Part shown: piece by piece, positions 22,570 to 33,583 of the stretch
Layout of the letters: each line of letters opens with the position of its first letter
Numbering within the stretch: the first letter of the stretch is position 1
Source: Palaemon carinicauda
Lineage: Eukaryota > Arthropoda > Malacostraca > Decapoda > Palaemonidae
Length of the DNA stretch: 64,000 nt
Assembly: GCF_036898095.1 (NCBI RefSeq)
Contig: NC_090763.1
Coordinates: 58,465,530-58,529,529 of the forward strand
Direction of reading: 5' to 3'
Position numbers and translations under genes: made by a program
The notes under the pieces: model-generated
The model's input: the letters and a program-made list of their open reading frames with translations, nothing else
What the model was told of the DNA's origin: nothing
The model's database searches: none

Positions 22570-22870
22570 CATACATACATATACCAAGGCACTTCCCCCA
22601 ATTTTGGGGGTAGCCGACATCAACAAATGAAACCAAAACCAAAAAGGGGACCTCTACTCTCTACGTTCCTCCCAGCCTAACAAGGGACTCAACCGAGTTC
22701 AACTGGTACTGCTAGGGTGCCACAGCCCACCCTCCCACATTATCCACCACAGATGAAGCTTCATAATGCTGAATCCCCTACTGCTGCTACCTCCGCGGTC
22801 ATCTAAGGCATCGGAGGCAGCAGCAGGGCCTACCGGAACTGCGTCGCAATCGCTCGCCATTCATTCCTAT
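22570..22870 (-). mobile_element. LINE 3' end fragment (-), inverted copy
   Basis: Reverse complement of 21530-21832: acatacatacatataccaag, aattttgggggtagccgaca, then the end of ORF2. Sequence differences of several percent show that it is an independent old insertion, not a fresh inverted duplication. Confidence 0.65.
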
Positions 22871-23019
22871 TGTTCTTTGTAAATGTTAGTAAATATTTTC
22901 ATTTCTCTACTTTTCTATATTATTAACCAGGGTTCCTAGTTTGTTGCACTTCTGTACAAACTAGAATACTGTAGTCTTTGAAGATTGGAAAGCAAATTAA
23001 CCTCTGTATTTTATTCCAG

Positions 23020-24460
23020 TTTTGATAGTGAAGTCAAAAGAAAAGCCAGGAATGACTGGAGAGAGTATTTAGCAAAGCAGTTGAGACTGACAGAGCTATG
23101 AATTCAGAGAGTGGCTATGGTGTAAGAATTGCTCATAGAATTATTGATGAAATCTCTACTGGGGCAAAGAAGTATACAGTATGCCCATCAAAAAGAGAGA
23201 TGGATCTGATATAACAACAGAAGATGAAGAAGGCAATATTGAAGGGAACACTTTAGTGAGGTCATAAATATGAGATATGAAGGGAATAATTTGATTGTTT
23301 TACCTAAAGCTAATGAAGACCTTGATGCACCCATGAATGAATTCAGTGTTTTTGAAGTTGAAGCTATCATTAAGAAACTCAGGAGATGGAAGGCCCTGGT
23401 TATGATGGAATAACTGCTGAGATGATTCCAGCTGAAAATGAAGTGACCCCCAGAATACTTACAAGGTTATTTTTTAGAATGTGTCATGAAGAAGCAAAAC
23501 CTGATGAATGGGAATTAGGATTGTTGGGGGAAATGCCTAAAAAGAAGAGCTGACTGTTTTCAATAATTACAGAGGCATCCCACCTATGTCACTTATGTCA
23601 GTTGTCATGAAAATATGTAGTATGCTCATTCTAAAGAGACTAGAAAGAAAGATTGATGAAAAGCTGAGAGATGAATAAGCAGGATTTAGAAAATGTAGAA
23701 GTTGTATTGACCACATTTTCATTTTGAGACATGTATAACAATGCGTAGAATATAGAAATCCACTTGTGATGGTGTTTGTGGTCTATGAAAAAGCCTTTGA
23801 TAGTGTGCACCGGCCAGTCTTATGGAGAGTCCTGCATTATTAAGGAATTCCTCTTGAATATGTAAATTTGATTAAGTCTGTTCATGAGCATAGCAAATAC
23901 AAAGTTAATGTGAGTGGAGTCCTATCAAATGAATTTCCAGTCTACAGTGGAGTACCCCACGGGAATGTTTTGTCATCTATGTTGTTTATCCTCCTCATGG
24001 ATTTTTTAATGCATTGGAGCTGGTGGGGAAGGATTGTACTGGATTGGTAATAGGAAATTAGCCAACCTAGAGTATGCTGATGATGCTGTCCTTATTAGCA
24101 GAACATCACAGGATTTGCAGTGCTTGCTTACCAGAATGCATGAAATATCACAGGAGGTTGGGCTCAAGATAAATAGAAGAAAGACAGATGATGAGAATGG
24201 AATATGCAGTGGAAGATGAAATGTTCATGGGATTGATAAGGTAGAATCACTTAGATATTAGGAACTATGATCTTCAATACAGGGTCTTTAGAATTGGAGC
24301 TAAATGAAAGATTGAAAATAGCAAATCATACAATGGCTAGGTAAAGTAAAATTTGGAAATCACTCTCCAAGAGAGATTAGTTCAGCAAATGTCTAACTGA
24401 GCTCCTCAAGGCACTAGAAGAGTTGGCAGGCCCAGGCCTACATGGCTGAGGACTATGAAG
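23020..24460 (+). pseudogene. Decayed non-LTR reverse transcriptase (RTE-like, uncertain clade)
   Basis: Pieces of a LINE ORF2 in changing frames: KRKARNDWREYL, then WKAP and DGI around 23385, NNYRGIPPMS (23560), ERKIDEKLRDE and AGFRK (23640), EKAFDSVHRPVLW (23790), SGVPHGNVLSSMLFILLMDF (23945), LEYADDAVLISRTSQDL (24068) and GLKINRRKT (24160). These correspond to RT motifs in order; the catalytic YADD is preserved. Many stops and frameshifts occur. The 5' endonuclease is absent. The last piece, near 24430, resembles the C-terminal region of the same kind of ORF. Confidence 0.75.
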
Positions 24461-25675
24461 CTTTAAGTGTTCCTTCAGCTGCTTCCCTGTTTCACCTATT
24501 TAGTCTGCTTTATATCTCTTCTGACTTCTTATATAACTGTCCAATTTCTTGACTTTTATCCAGTGCTTCAGAGAGGTTTTCCCCCAAATGTTCAGTACTG
24601 CTAAATGGTCTCTGGTGCCTACAGTGTGTGAATTGGCAAATATTCCATAAATAAGATTTATCATTCCCGTCAAATCCACTACAAATCGTGTAGTACTACA
24701 GTGGTACCAAGGAATGAAATTGCTGTCAGAAGCACTTGATTTTAGTCTGGTGTTAGAATTTTTGGTGCCAAAAGTTTTACAGGGTCTTCTTTTAGTTAAA
24801 CCATTTTATTTTTAAAGATTGCTGTGGCATCTCAATATTGTGGAGGTTGGACAATGAATTTGGCGGATAAATGCAGGCAGTGTTGGTATGGGGTAAGGGA
24901 GTGGCTTATAAATTAGCAGTGAGCTTTATTTAATTTCCTCTAGTTTATCAACTAAATTTCAGTCTAAGACTTTGTCGTTTATTCTTATGGATGAAAGGTA
25001 GAATGGAGAAAAAATGATTAAAATTGCCTAGTGATACTCCTTGAAGCAAAGTCTGCAGTGTCAATTTGGATCCTATCTGCACTTCCATTGTAGTCTTTAA
25101 TAATCTCTGCTTCTGCATCAGTACTTCTTAGTGCTATGCTTGGGTTTCCCCTTAAGCATCAAATCAAGGACTTTGTACATTATCTTAAAACTGATATTTC
25201 TAGGTCTTTCAACAGTAACCTCATTTTTTTGCCAGTCTAATTCAATAAAACAAATTAATCAAATCTATTTTAAGTTAAAAACTCCTGAAAAATGAAGAGT
25301 GCACAAAGTCTGCTATACATAGGAGATAGTTGCATTAGCCTTTCTGAACTGTGTGTGAATGGTATATACGCTTTTGCTTGGGCTATTTTCAGAAAGAGTA
25401 TGTGTATGATGTCAGTGGTCTTTTTTAAAGCTATTTCAATGCAAATTATTGAGTTCTGAACTCTTGTCTATTGTATATTTATAGTTTTGGACTTTAACTT
25501 TCAAGTTTTTTAATTTTAATCAAATCTGTCGAGCGACTATGGAAATAATAATGCCAGGAACTCTTGTATCAGTATTAGCCCCATAGAGGGCCAATAGTAT
25601 AGGTAGGCTGCACATTGCACTAATTTTTTCAAACTTGCTGTCCAAGTTTCCAGCCCTTTACTTCACTGTGCATAT
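24461..25675. other. AT-rich sequence, nothing recognised
   Basis: No gene or element supported between the RT pseudogene and the left end of B1. Confidence 0.5.
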
Positions 25676-25689
25676 GTTTTTTAAATATT

Positions 25690-25865
25690 TAACTTAGCCG
25701 GTGAATATATAGCTGCAACTCTGTTGCTCGACAGACAAAATCTACGGAAAAACTCGCCAGCGATCGCTACACAGGTTGCGGGTGTGCCCAACAGCGCCAT
25801 CTGTCGACCAGATACCCAGCTCTTATGTAAACAAAGACTCAATTTTCTCTCTGTCGACGTGTCGA
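25690..25865 (+). repeat. Left inverted terminal repeat of B1
   Basis: Begins near ccggtgaatatatagctgca and extends to aattttctc. Inverted partner at about 38490-38640. It carries the B1-specific variants described under the element. Confidence 0.85.
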
Positions 25866-26049
25866 CAAGACGTACTTTACTCGCTGTTGCTAAACTGGAA
25901 TTTTTCACATCATATTGGTGAAGTACTATATTCTGGTTTTGAGCTTTCGCAATGCAGGTGTTTTATCTTCATCTTAAATCTTGAACTCGTTTTGGATAGA
26001 TTTAATTATGGTGACAAAGAGAGTATGGACTTTCTTTCACTTTTAAATG

Positions 26050-26916
26050 GCCGACCCTTCCCTTAGACGGAAGTGTGTTTAGGCTTTTAGTAATTATCTT
26101 ATCACGTTATAAATTATTTATAGATTTTCCTCTATATATTTTATATCTCTCCGCCTTTATTAGGCCTCTTCGATTAACTTTCCATTTATTATAAACATAT
26201 AAAAATAAATTTTAATGTTTTGTTTATATGCGACCTTTCCTGAGAGTAGGCGGTCCTAACTTGGAAACTGAAGTTAATCAACGTTGAGCCCTTTATATCG
26301 TAAATAGCTTTTAAAGAGCTAAGGATTTAAAACTTTTTAAATGTAATATTTTATGAAAGATTTTCTTTGATAGTCTTCGTACTGTTTTCAAAGATGAACT
26401 AACGTTTAGTTTATTTATGCTACGCAGTTGTTGACGTTCAGGACGTTCAACATGCGCTCTATCGTTACGATAGAGAGAGAGTGTATCACGGTTTCACTTT
26501 GCAGTAAGAGTAAATCGATTCTGACGTTTTGTTCATTCTTTCTTAGCTTAAATGTTTTAAATTCTATTTTAAAGGAACTTTTTATTTGAAAAACCTTTCA
26601 TTTTTTTCCTTTAGTCAAATAACATGTTTTTTTGACGAGATATAATTGGGCTCTTCTCTTAGGTGCGAAATCAAGAGAGAAAGAGAGATAGAGATAGAGA
26701 CGGAGGGAGAGAGAGGAGAGAAAACGTTCCGTTCAAGCGGGTAACGTTGTTCTCGAGTTACTCTCGTCCCTAGTCTCTTCGGGGAGGAAGGATAAAACGT
26801 TTTTAGTTTTTTATTCTCGTCCCCAGGCTATGTGCGGTGAGAGATTGAAAACGTAGTTTATATGAACTAGTGTTTAGTCTCTTTCCCAGCCACTGAATTT
26901 TTTATCTTAAAATATG
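26050..26916. other. Non-coding left interior of B1
   Basis: After the short start MADPS the sequence does not match B2 or B3 Gag. It is AT-rich with a purine-rich tract near 26660-26720. A 25-bp piece at 26427-26451 (ttgttgacgttcaggacgtt within it) is identical to Gag DNA at about 35485, a sign of internal rearrangement. Confidence 0.55.
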
Positions 26917-27293
26917 TTTTTCAATATTTAACTTAGCCGGTGAATATATAGCTGCAACTCTGTTGCTCGACAGACAACTCTACGGAAAAACTCGCCAGCG
27001 ATCGCTACACAGGTTGCGGGTGTGCCCAACAGCGCCATCTGTCGACCAGATACCCAGCTCTCATGTAAACAAAGACTCAATTTTCTCTCTGTCGAGGTGT
27101 CGACAAGACGTACTTTACTCGCTGTTGCTAAACTGGAGTTTTTCACATCTAATTGGTGAAGTACTATATTCTAGTTTTGAGCTTTCGCTGTGCAGGGTTT
27201 TTCTTCACACAAATCCTTGAACTCTTTTTGATATCGGATTCTTTGTTGATGACTTTTTGATCGTTTTTTGGAATTTCCCTTGACCAATTCAAA

Positions 27294-29737
27294 ATGGCTG
27301 ACCCTTCACAAGTCCCCAAATTTAGGAAATGCAATGCTAGGGACTGTTCTAGGCGTCTTCCGAAGGCTTCTATCGACCCTCACACTGTTTGTTCCAATTG
27401 TCGGGATAAAACCTCTCAATTGGAAGATCGGTGTGAGGAGTGCGTTGGCCTTTCGGAATTCGATTTTATCGAATTTCAAAAGTACACACGTAGGCTAGAG
27501 AGAGATAGAGTTAGGAGAAGTTCTTCTCGTTCTATTGATATATCCTCTCCTCATGCCCCACAACCTATTCCTTCCCCTGTAGTGGTTGCTCCTAACCCCC
27601 CTCCTGGCACTCAGGAACCATCGATGGCTGATATGATGCGTGCCATCCAGGCTCTGGGTGAGAGAGTTGAGTCCCTTGCTAGTGACCGTAATCAGCTCAT
27701 GGCGGATGTGAAGGAGCTTAAGTGCCAAAGTGCAGTGGGAAGTGCTAAAGTGCCAAGTGATAGTGTTGTGGACAGTGTTGCGCTTGAGGGTTCGTCTGTT
27801 CGTGCCTGTCGTCCTCCTAGTCCGGGACCTCTTGCAAGCTCCCAAGTCCAGGGGAGAAGCAATGTCGTACGACGCATGGGTTCGAGAGGCTTTAATCAGC
27901 GAACAGACGTTCCCTCCGTGGTATCGGGCGTATCTACCCAAGATCGCTCCTACCTACCTAAGACGAGAGAGCCCATTTATACCTCGTCTTCTGAAGGTGT
28001 TTCTCGCAAGAAACTTTGGACCAAGGTCTCGCGACCGTTAAAACGTAAATCGGTCCCTTCAGCACAAGTCCAACGGCCCGGTTGTAGCCACTGGGTCAGT
28101 TCGGACTCGTTGCCGTCATCCGATGACTGCTCACCGCCTAAGAGAGGCAAAGCGGTACCGCTTCAGACAATAACACCGTCTGTCGCCGCACCTGCTCCCG
28201 TAGACCCTAAGTGGTCTCTACTGCAAGACATGCAGTCTAAACTTACGTCTCTGATGCAGGACTTTCGTGCGGGAGAAGGTTGCTGCCGTACCAGCTAGTG
28301 CAGTACCTAGCCTACAACCCTCCACGCGATCGGTTGTGCGTCCTGTGGACACTGAGGTAACCTTCTCACGCACACCAGTTGAGAGAGTTCCTCCACCCAT
28401 GCGTTCCAGTGTGATCTGCCAGCCTAATGTTGACGTTAAGCGACGCACGGAGGTTGCCGTTGACGTTCTGGATGTTCAACAACCGTCAGAGTTACCTTGT
28501 TTTGACGCGGTGCGTCAACCTCCGCAACCCAGTGTGGTTTCCACTGCGCAACCCCATCAGTCTAGACAGTCTGGGGTAGACGCTGTGCGTCCCCGCGCTA
28601 CCATGGTTGTTGCCAGCTCACAGACTGGGCAGCAGTTCCATGACGTTGCGTCCGGCTCAGTCACGCATGCACCAGTGCGACCGGACTCAGCGAACCAGCC
28701 GTTACCCACTCCGTTGCCGTTTCCTCATCAGTTGTCGGATGAGGAACTTTCTGATGATGATGTTGCTGCACACATAGATGAACCACAATCAGAATTGGAC
28801 GAGCCTAAGTCTACTCAACCCTCTTTGGACTTTAGAAAAGTTTTGGCCATTTTCAAAGAGCTGTTTCCGGACCAGTTTGTTTCTGTGGCTCCTCGTTCTC
28901 CGCCTTCAGAGTTTGTTTTAGGCATGCCGTCTACCACTCCTGCCTTTACTAGACTCGTCCTCGCACGCTCGTCCAAGAGAGCTTTGCGGGTGATAGGAGA
29001 ATGGTTGCAGTCCAAGAAGAGCTTAGGGAAGACAGCCTTTGCTTTTCCCCCTGCTAGACTCTCTTCTAGATCGAGCGTCTGGTATGCCACGGGAGAAGTT
29101 CTCGGCTTGGGAGTTCCTGCCTCTGCCCAGGGCGACTTCTCAAGTCTTGTAGACTCTCCCCGCCGCCTTGCCATGAGACGCTCAAAGATATGTTGGTCAT
29201 CATCGGACCTGGACCACCTTTTGAAAGGAATCTTTAGGGCCTTTGAAGTTTTTAACTTCTTAGACTGGTGTCTAGGAGCCCTAAGCAGGAAGATCTCTTC
29301 GACAGATAAAGAGACTTCCTTGCTCATTATGTCCTGCATGGACAAGGCCGTACGTGATGGGTCTAATGAGCTTGCTGCATCATTTGTGTCCGGAGTCCTA
29401 AAAAAGCGAGAAAATCTCTGCTCATTCCTTTCTGCTGGAGTTACACCGTGCCAGAGATCTGAGCTTCTCTTTGCTCCTCTTTCCAAGTGCCTTTTTCCAG
29501 AAGTCCTGATTAAGGAAATAGCCGCTTCGTTAGTGCAGAAGGACACACGATCTTGTTGCGTCCTCAGCTCGCAAAGCTCCCCCTTTGCCTACCTTGTCAG
29601 CTAGACCAAGGATGGACACTCCAGCGTCTCGATTTATTCCGCCCTTTCATGGCAGAGCCTCCAGCAGAGGAGGTGCTCGTGCCGAAGGGAAGCGAGGGAA
29701 GAAGAAAGGATTCAAGTCCTTTAAGGGCAGAGTCTGA
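27294..29737 (+). pseudogene. Gag of B2 (two frameshifts)
   Basis: Begins MADPSQVPKFRKC and holds the N-terminal Cys/His cluster (CNARDC, DPHTVCSNC, CEEC). A coiled-coil-like stretch (MMRAIQALGERVESL) follows, then a Pro/Ser-rich middle, then a conserved C-terminal domain (SSLVDSPRRLAMRRSKICW, FNFLDWCLGAL) and a basic tail ending KGRV at tga 29735-29737. One extra G near 28271 moves it from frame 0 to 1, and loss of two bases in a CA run near 29548 moves it to frame 2. The C-terminus overlaps the Pol start by 89 bases. Confidence 0.8.
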
Positions 29738-31796
29738 CTGCCCGCATCTTCAGACAGCAGTGGGAGCCAGACTCAAGAACTTCTGGCAGACCTGGGAGAA
29801 GAGAGGCGCAGATGCACAATCTGTTAAGTTGCTCAGAGAGGGGTACAAGATCCCTTTTGTACGGAAACCCCCTCTAGCAACGTCTCCCATCGATCTCTCT
29901 CCCAGGTACAGAGAGGAAGACAAGAGACGAGCCTTGAAACGGGAAGTGTCTCTTTTGCTAGAGAAGGGAGCGGTGGTCAAAGTCTCGGATCTTCAATCTC
30001 CGGGATTCTACAACCGCCTCTTCTTGGTTTCAAAGAAGACAGGAGGGTGGAGGCCGGTGCTAGACGTCAGTGCTCTGAATGTCTTTGTCACAAAGCAGAC
30101 GTTCTCCATGGAGACCACAAAGTCAGTCTTAGCAGCGGTCAGAAGGGAAGACTGGATGGTCTCGTTAGACCTAAGGGACGCCTACTTCCACGTCCCCATC
30201 CACCCGGACTCCCAACCTTTTCTGAGATTCGTTTTCGAAAAGGTGGTCTACCAGTTTCGGGCCCTGTGCTTTGGCCTAAGCACAGCTCCTCTTGTGTTTA
30301 CGAGGCTGATGAGGAATGTAGCCAAATTCCTCCATTTATCGGACATCCGAGCCTCCCTTTATTTGGACGACTGGCTTCTCAGAGCCTCTTCCAGTCGTCG
30401 CTGTCTGAAGGATCTAAAGTGGACTCTAGATCTGACCAAGGAATTGGGTCTCCTTGTCAATATGGAAAAGTCGCAACTGGTCCCATCCCAAACTATTGTG
30501 TATTTAGGGATGGAGATTCACAGTCTAGCTTTTCGGGCTTTTCCGTCGGCCCTCAGAATAAGCCAAGCCCAGTTATGCATCCAGAACATGCTGAAGAAGG
30601 AACACTGCTCAGTCAGGCGGTGGATGAGTCTGGTAGGGACGCTATCATCCCTGGAACAATTTGTGTCATTAGGAAGACTACACCTCCGTCCTCTTCAATA
30701 CCATCTAGCTTTTCACTGGAAAAAGGACAAGACGCTAGAAGCGGTCTCGATCCCCATTTCCGAAAAGATGAAGTCTTGTCTGACTTGGTGGAAGGACAGT
30801 ATCAACCTAAGAGAGGGTCTTCCCCTGGCTGTTCAGACTCCCAACCACGTTCTCTTCTCGGACGCATCGGACGTAGGCTGGGGCGCGACATTAGACGGTC
30901 GGGAATGTTCAGGACTGTGGAACTCGAGTCAAAGGATCATGCATATCAACTGCAAGGAGCTGCTGGCAGTACATCTGGCCTTGAAAAGCTTCAGGTCTCT
31001 CCTTCGAGGCAAAGTGGTGGAAGTGAACTCAGACAACACCACTGCCTTGGCGTACATCTCCAAGCAAGGAGGGACCCACTCACTGACGTTGTACTAGATC
31101 GCAAGGGACCTGCTCATCTGGTCAAAAGGTCAAGACATAACACTAGTAACGAGGTTCATCCAAGGCAACTTGAATGTCATGGCAGATTGTCTCAGTCGGA
31201 AAGGGCAAGTAATTCCAACAGAATGGACCCTCCACAAGGATGTATGCAAGAGACTTTGGGCCACTTGGGGCCAACCAACCATAGATCTCTTTGCAACCTC
31301 GCTGACCAAGAGGCTCCCAATATATTGCTCACCAGTCCCAGACCCAGCAGCAATACATATAGATGCCTTTCTCCTAGATTGGTCACATCTAGATCTATAC
31401 GCATTCCCACCGTTCAAGATTGTCAACAAGGTACTGCAGAAGTTCGCCTCTCACGAAGGGACAAGGTTGACGCTAGTTGCTCCCCTCTGGCCCGCGAGAG
31501 AATGGTTCACCGAGGTACTTCGATGGCTAGTAGACGTTCCCAGAAGTCTTCCTCTAAGGGTGGACCTTCTACGTCAGCCACACGTAAAGAAGGTACTCCA
31601 AAGCCTCCATGCTCTTCGTCTGACTGCCTTCAGACTATCGAAAGACTCTCGAGAGCTAGAGGCTTTTCGAAGGAGGCAGCCAGTGCGATTGCTAGAGCAA
31701 GGAGAGCATCCACCCTTAGAGTCTACCAATCGAAGTGGGAAGTCTTCCGAGACTGGTGCAAGTCAGTCTCTGTATCCTCGACCAGTACCTCTGTAG
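29649..31796 (+). pseudogene. Pol (RT, RNase H, MT-like) of B2, one stop codon
   Basis: Starts MAEPPAEEV, as in B3, and would be 715 residues but for tag at 31095-31097, where B1 and B3 have gag (Glu). RT motifs: GGWRPVLDVS, DLRDAYFHVPIHP, CFGLSTAPLVF, YLDDWL. RNase H: LFSDASDVGWG, VNSDNTTALAYI. After the stop the frame resumes with DCLSR, IDLFATS and YAFPPF. The single substitution makes this a recent pseudogene, or one expressed by read-through. Confidence 0.9.
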
Positions 31797-32695
31797 CTCA
31801 AATAGCTGACTTTCTCTTATACCTGAGAAAAGGACGATCCCTTTCAGCTCCCACTATCAAGGGCTACAGAAGCATGTTGGCATCGGTCTTCTGGCATAGA
31901 GGCTTAGATCTTTCCAACAATAAAGATCTTCAGGACCTCCTTAAGTCTTTTGAGACCACGAAGGAGCGTCGTTTGGTTACACCTGGTTGGAATTTAGACG
32001 TGGTACTAAGATTCCTCATGTCAGACAGGTTTGAGCCGCTACAATCAGCCTCCCTGAAAGATCTCACTTTAAAGACACTTTTCCTGGTATGCTTAGCCAC
32101 AGCTAAAAGAGTCAGTGAGATTCATGCCTTCAGCAAGAACATCGGATTTTCGTCAGAAAAAGCTACATGTTCGCTACAACTTGGCTTTCTAGCCAAAAAT
32201 GAGCTGCCTTCTCGACCTTGGCCGAAATCGTTCGATATTCCCAGCTTATCGAATATTGTAGGCAATGAACTAGAAAGAGTCTTATGCCCTGTGAGAGCTC
32301 TTAAGTTCTATTTAAAGCGCACTAAACCTTTACGAGGCCAATCTGAAGCTTTATGGTGTTCAGTTAAGAAACCATCTTTGCCTATGTCAAAGAATGCTTT
32401 ATCCTACTTTATCAGACTGTTAATACGAGAAGCTCATTCACATCTGAGTGAGGAAGACCAAGCATTGCTTAAGGTGAGGACGCACGAAGTTAGAGCTGTC
32501 GCAACTTCCGTGGCCTTTAAACAAAATAGATCTCTGCGAAGTATAATGGACGCAACCTATTGGAGAAGCAAGTCAGTGTTTGCGTCTTTTTATCTAAAGG
32601 ATGTCCAGTCTCTTTACGAGGACTGCTACACACTGGGACCATTCGTAGCAACGAGTGCAGTAGTGGGTGAGGGCTCAACCACTACAATTCCCTAA
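31523..32695 (+). CDS. DIRS tyrosine recombinase (YR) of B2, intact
   Basis: 390 residues from MASRR to the stop 32693-32695. Catalytic Arg196 (TAKRVSEI), HEVR (His321, Arg324) and Tyr357 (SFYLKDV) all present. It starts inside the end of Pol in the +2 frame; that frame is in fact open upstream to 30047, so a longer product cannot be excluded. Expected role: integration and possibly resolution of the circular DNA at the core sequence shared with the target. Confidence 0.9.
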   Translation: MASRRSQKSSSKGGPSTSATRKEGTPKPPCSSSDCLQTIERLSRARGFSKEAASAIARARRASTLRVYQSKWEVFRDWCKSVSVSSTSTSVAQIADFLLYLRKGRSLSAPTIKGYRSMLASVFWHRGLDLSNNKDLQDLLKSFETTKERRLVTPGWNLDVVLRFLMSDRFEPLQSASLKDLTLKTLFLVCLATAKRVSEIHAFSKNIGFSSEKATCSLQLGFLAKNELPSRPWPKSFDIPSLSNIVGNELERVLCPVRALKFYLKRTKPLRGQSEALWCSVKKPSLPMSKNALSYFIRLLIREAHSHLSEEDQALLKVRTHEVRAVATSVAFKQNRSLRSIMDATYWRSKSVFASFYLKDVQSLYEDCYTLGPFVATSAVVGEGSTTTIP

Positions 32696-33097
32696 TTCCA
32701 TACACTTTTAATCTTTCTCTTGAAATGTTTTTATATTTGTTCTTTGGGTTGTCCGGAAGGCTAAGAAGCCTTTCGCATCCTGGTTGATTTGGCGGGTGGT
32801 CAAAGTCATTTCTTGAGAGCGCCTAGATTAGGGGTTTGATGAGGTCCTGTTGTATGGGTTGCAACCCTTGATACTTCAGATCCTAGGGGTCGATCAGCAT
32901 CCTAAGAGGATCGCGAGGCTCCGTAAGGAAGACGTACTTAAAAGGCAGAGTAATTGTTCAAGTCGACTTCCTTACCAGGTACCTATTTATTTTGTTTTTG
33001 TTATTTTGATAACTTCTAAAATGAAATAAAAAACTCTTAGCTCATAAAAGTGTAAACATATATTACTGGTCTCTACCCACCATCCTGGGTGTGAATC
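32696..33097 (+). other. 3' untranslated region of B2
   Basis: Non-coding DNA between YR and the ICR, closely matched at 37958-38345 in B1 and more loosely at 55959-56368 in B3. It contains a conserved block (ggctaagaagcctttcgcat, ttgatttggcgggtggtcaa) that probably belongs to the transcript end. No polyadenylation signal is clearly placed, though aataaaa occurs near 33025. Confidence 0.6.
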
Positions 33098-33186
33098 AGC
33101 TATATATTCACCGGCTAAGTTAAATATTGAAAAATGTTATTTTGATTATAAGATAAATTTTTGAATATACTTACCCGGTGAATATA
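33098..33186 (+). repeat. ICR of B2
   Basis: Reverse complement reads the right terminus (tatattcaaaaatttat and onward to aaaataac), the core attttt and then the left terminus (caatatttaacttagccgg). It is a stored copy of the circle junction. Confidence 0.9.
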
Positions 33187-33235
33187 AATTAAATGACCCT
33201 CCCTTCCTCCCCAATAGAGACGCAGTGGGACGAGG

Positions 33236-33400
33236 AGAAAATTGAGTCTTTGTTTACATGAGAGCTGGGTATCTGGTCGACAGATGGCGCTGTTGGGCAC
33301 ACCCGCAACGTGTGTAGCGATCGCTGGCGAGTTTTTCCGTAGAGTTGTCTGTCGAGCAACAGAGTTGCACCTATATATTCACCGGGTAAGTATATTCAAA
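33236..33400 (+). repeat. Right inverted terminal repeat of B2
   Basis: Complement of 26935-27088 with only one or two differences (for example acgtgtgt against acacaggt). It carries a copy of cagatggcgctg. Confidence 0.85.
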
Positions 33401-33583
33401 AATTTATTTTATAATCAAAATAACATTTTCTGTTTTTTGCTGGTATTAATGAGCTTGCATTATACGACTGATTTCGCAATTACTACCTTTTAATGAAGGG
33501 TAGAATTGCGTGTTCCAGGTAGAAATCGGTAAAAGTTTCGATTTCAGTGAAATAAGTGCAAAACAGAAAATCGAAGTGATAAA

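Larger units (their letters stand above)
26917..33429 (+). mobile_element. DIRS family B element B2 (nested, nearly intact)
   Basis: Unit of about 6.5 kb inserted inside B1. Left repeat 26935-27088, Gag, Pol, YR, ICR 33098-33186, right repeat about 33236-33400, right terminus to about 33429. The left variants acaactctacgg and tctcatgtaaac match complements at about 33253 and 33340, separating this pair from the B1 pair. Only Gag (two frameshifts) and Pol (one stop) are damaged; YR is open. Confidence 0.9.

Noticed and set aside
25676..33429. Tandem array of solo DIRS ends rather than nesting
   Set aside because: Paired variants in repeats and ICRs fit nesting exactly.
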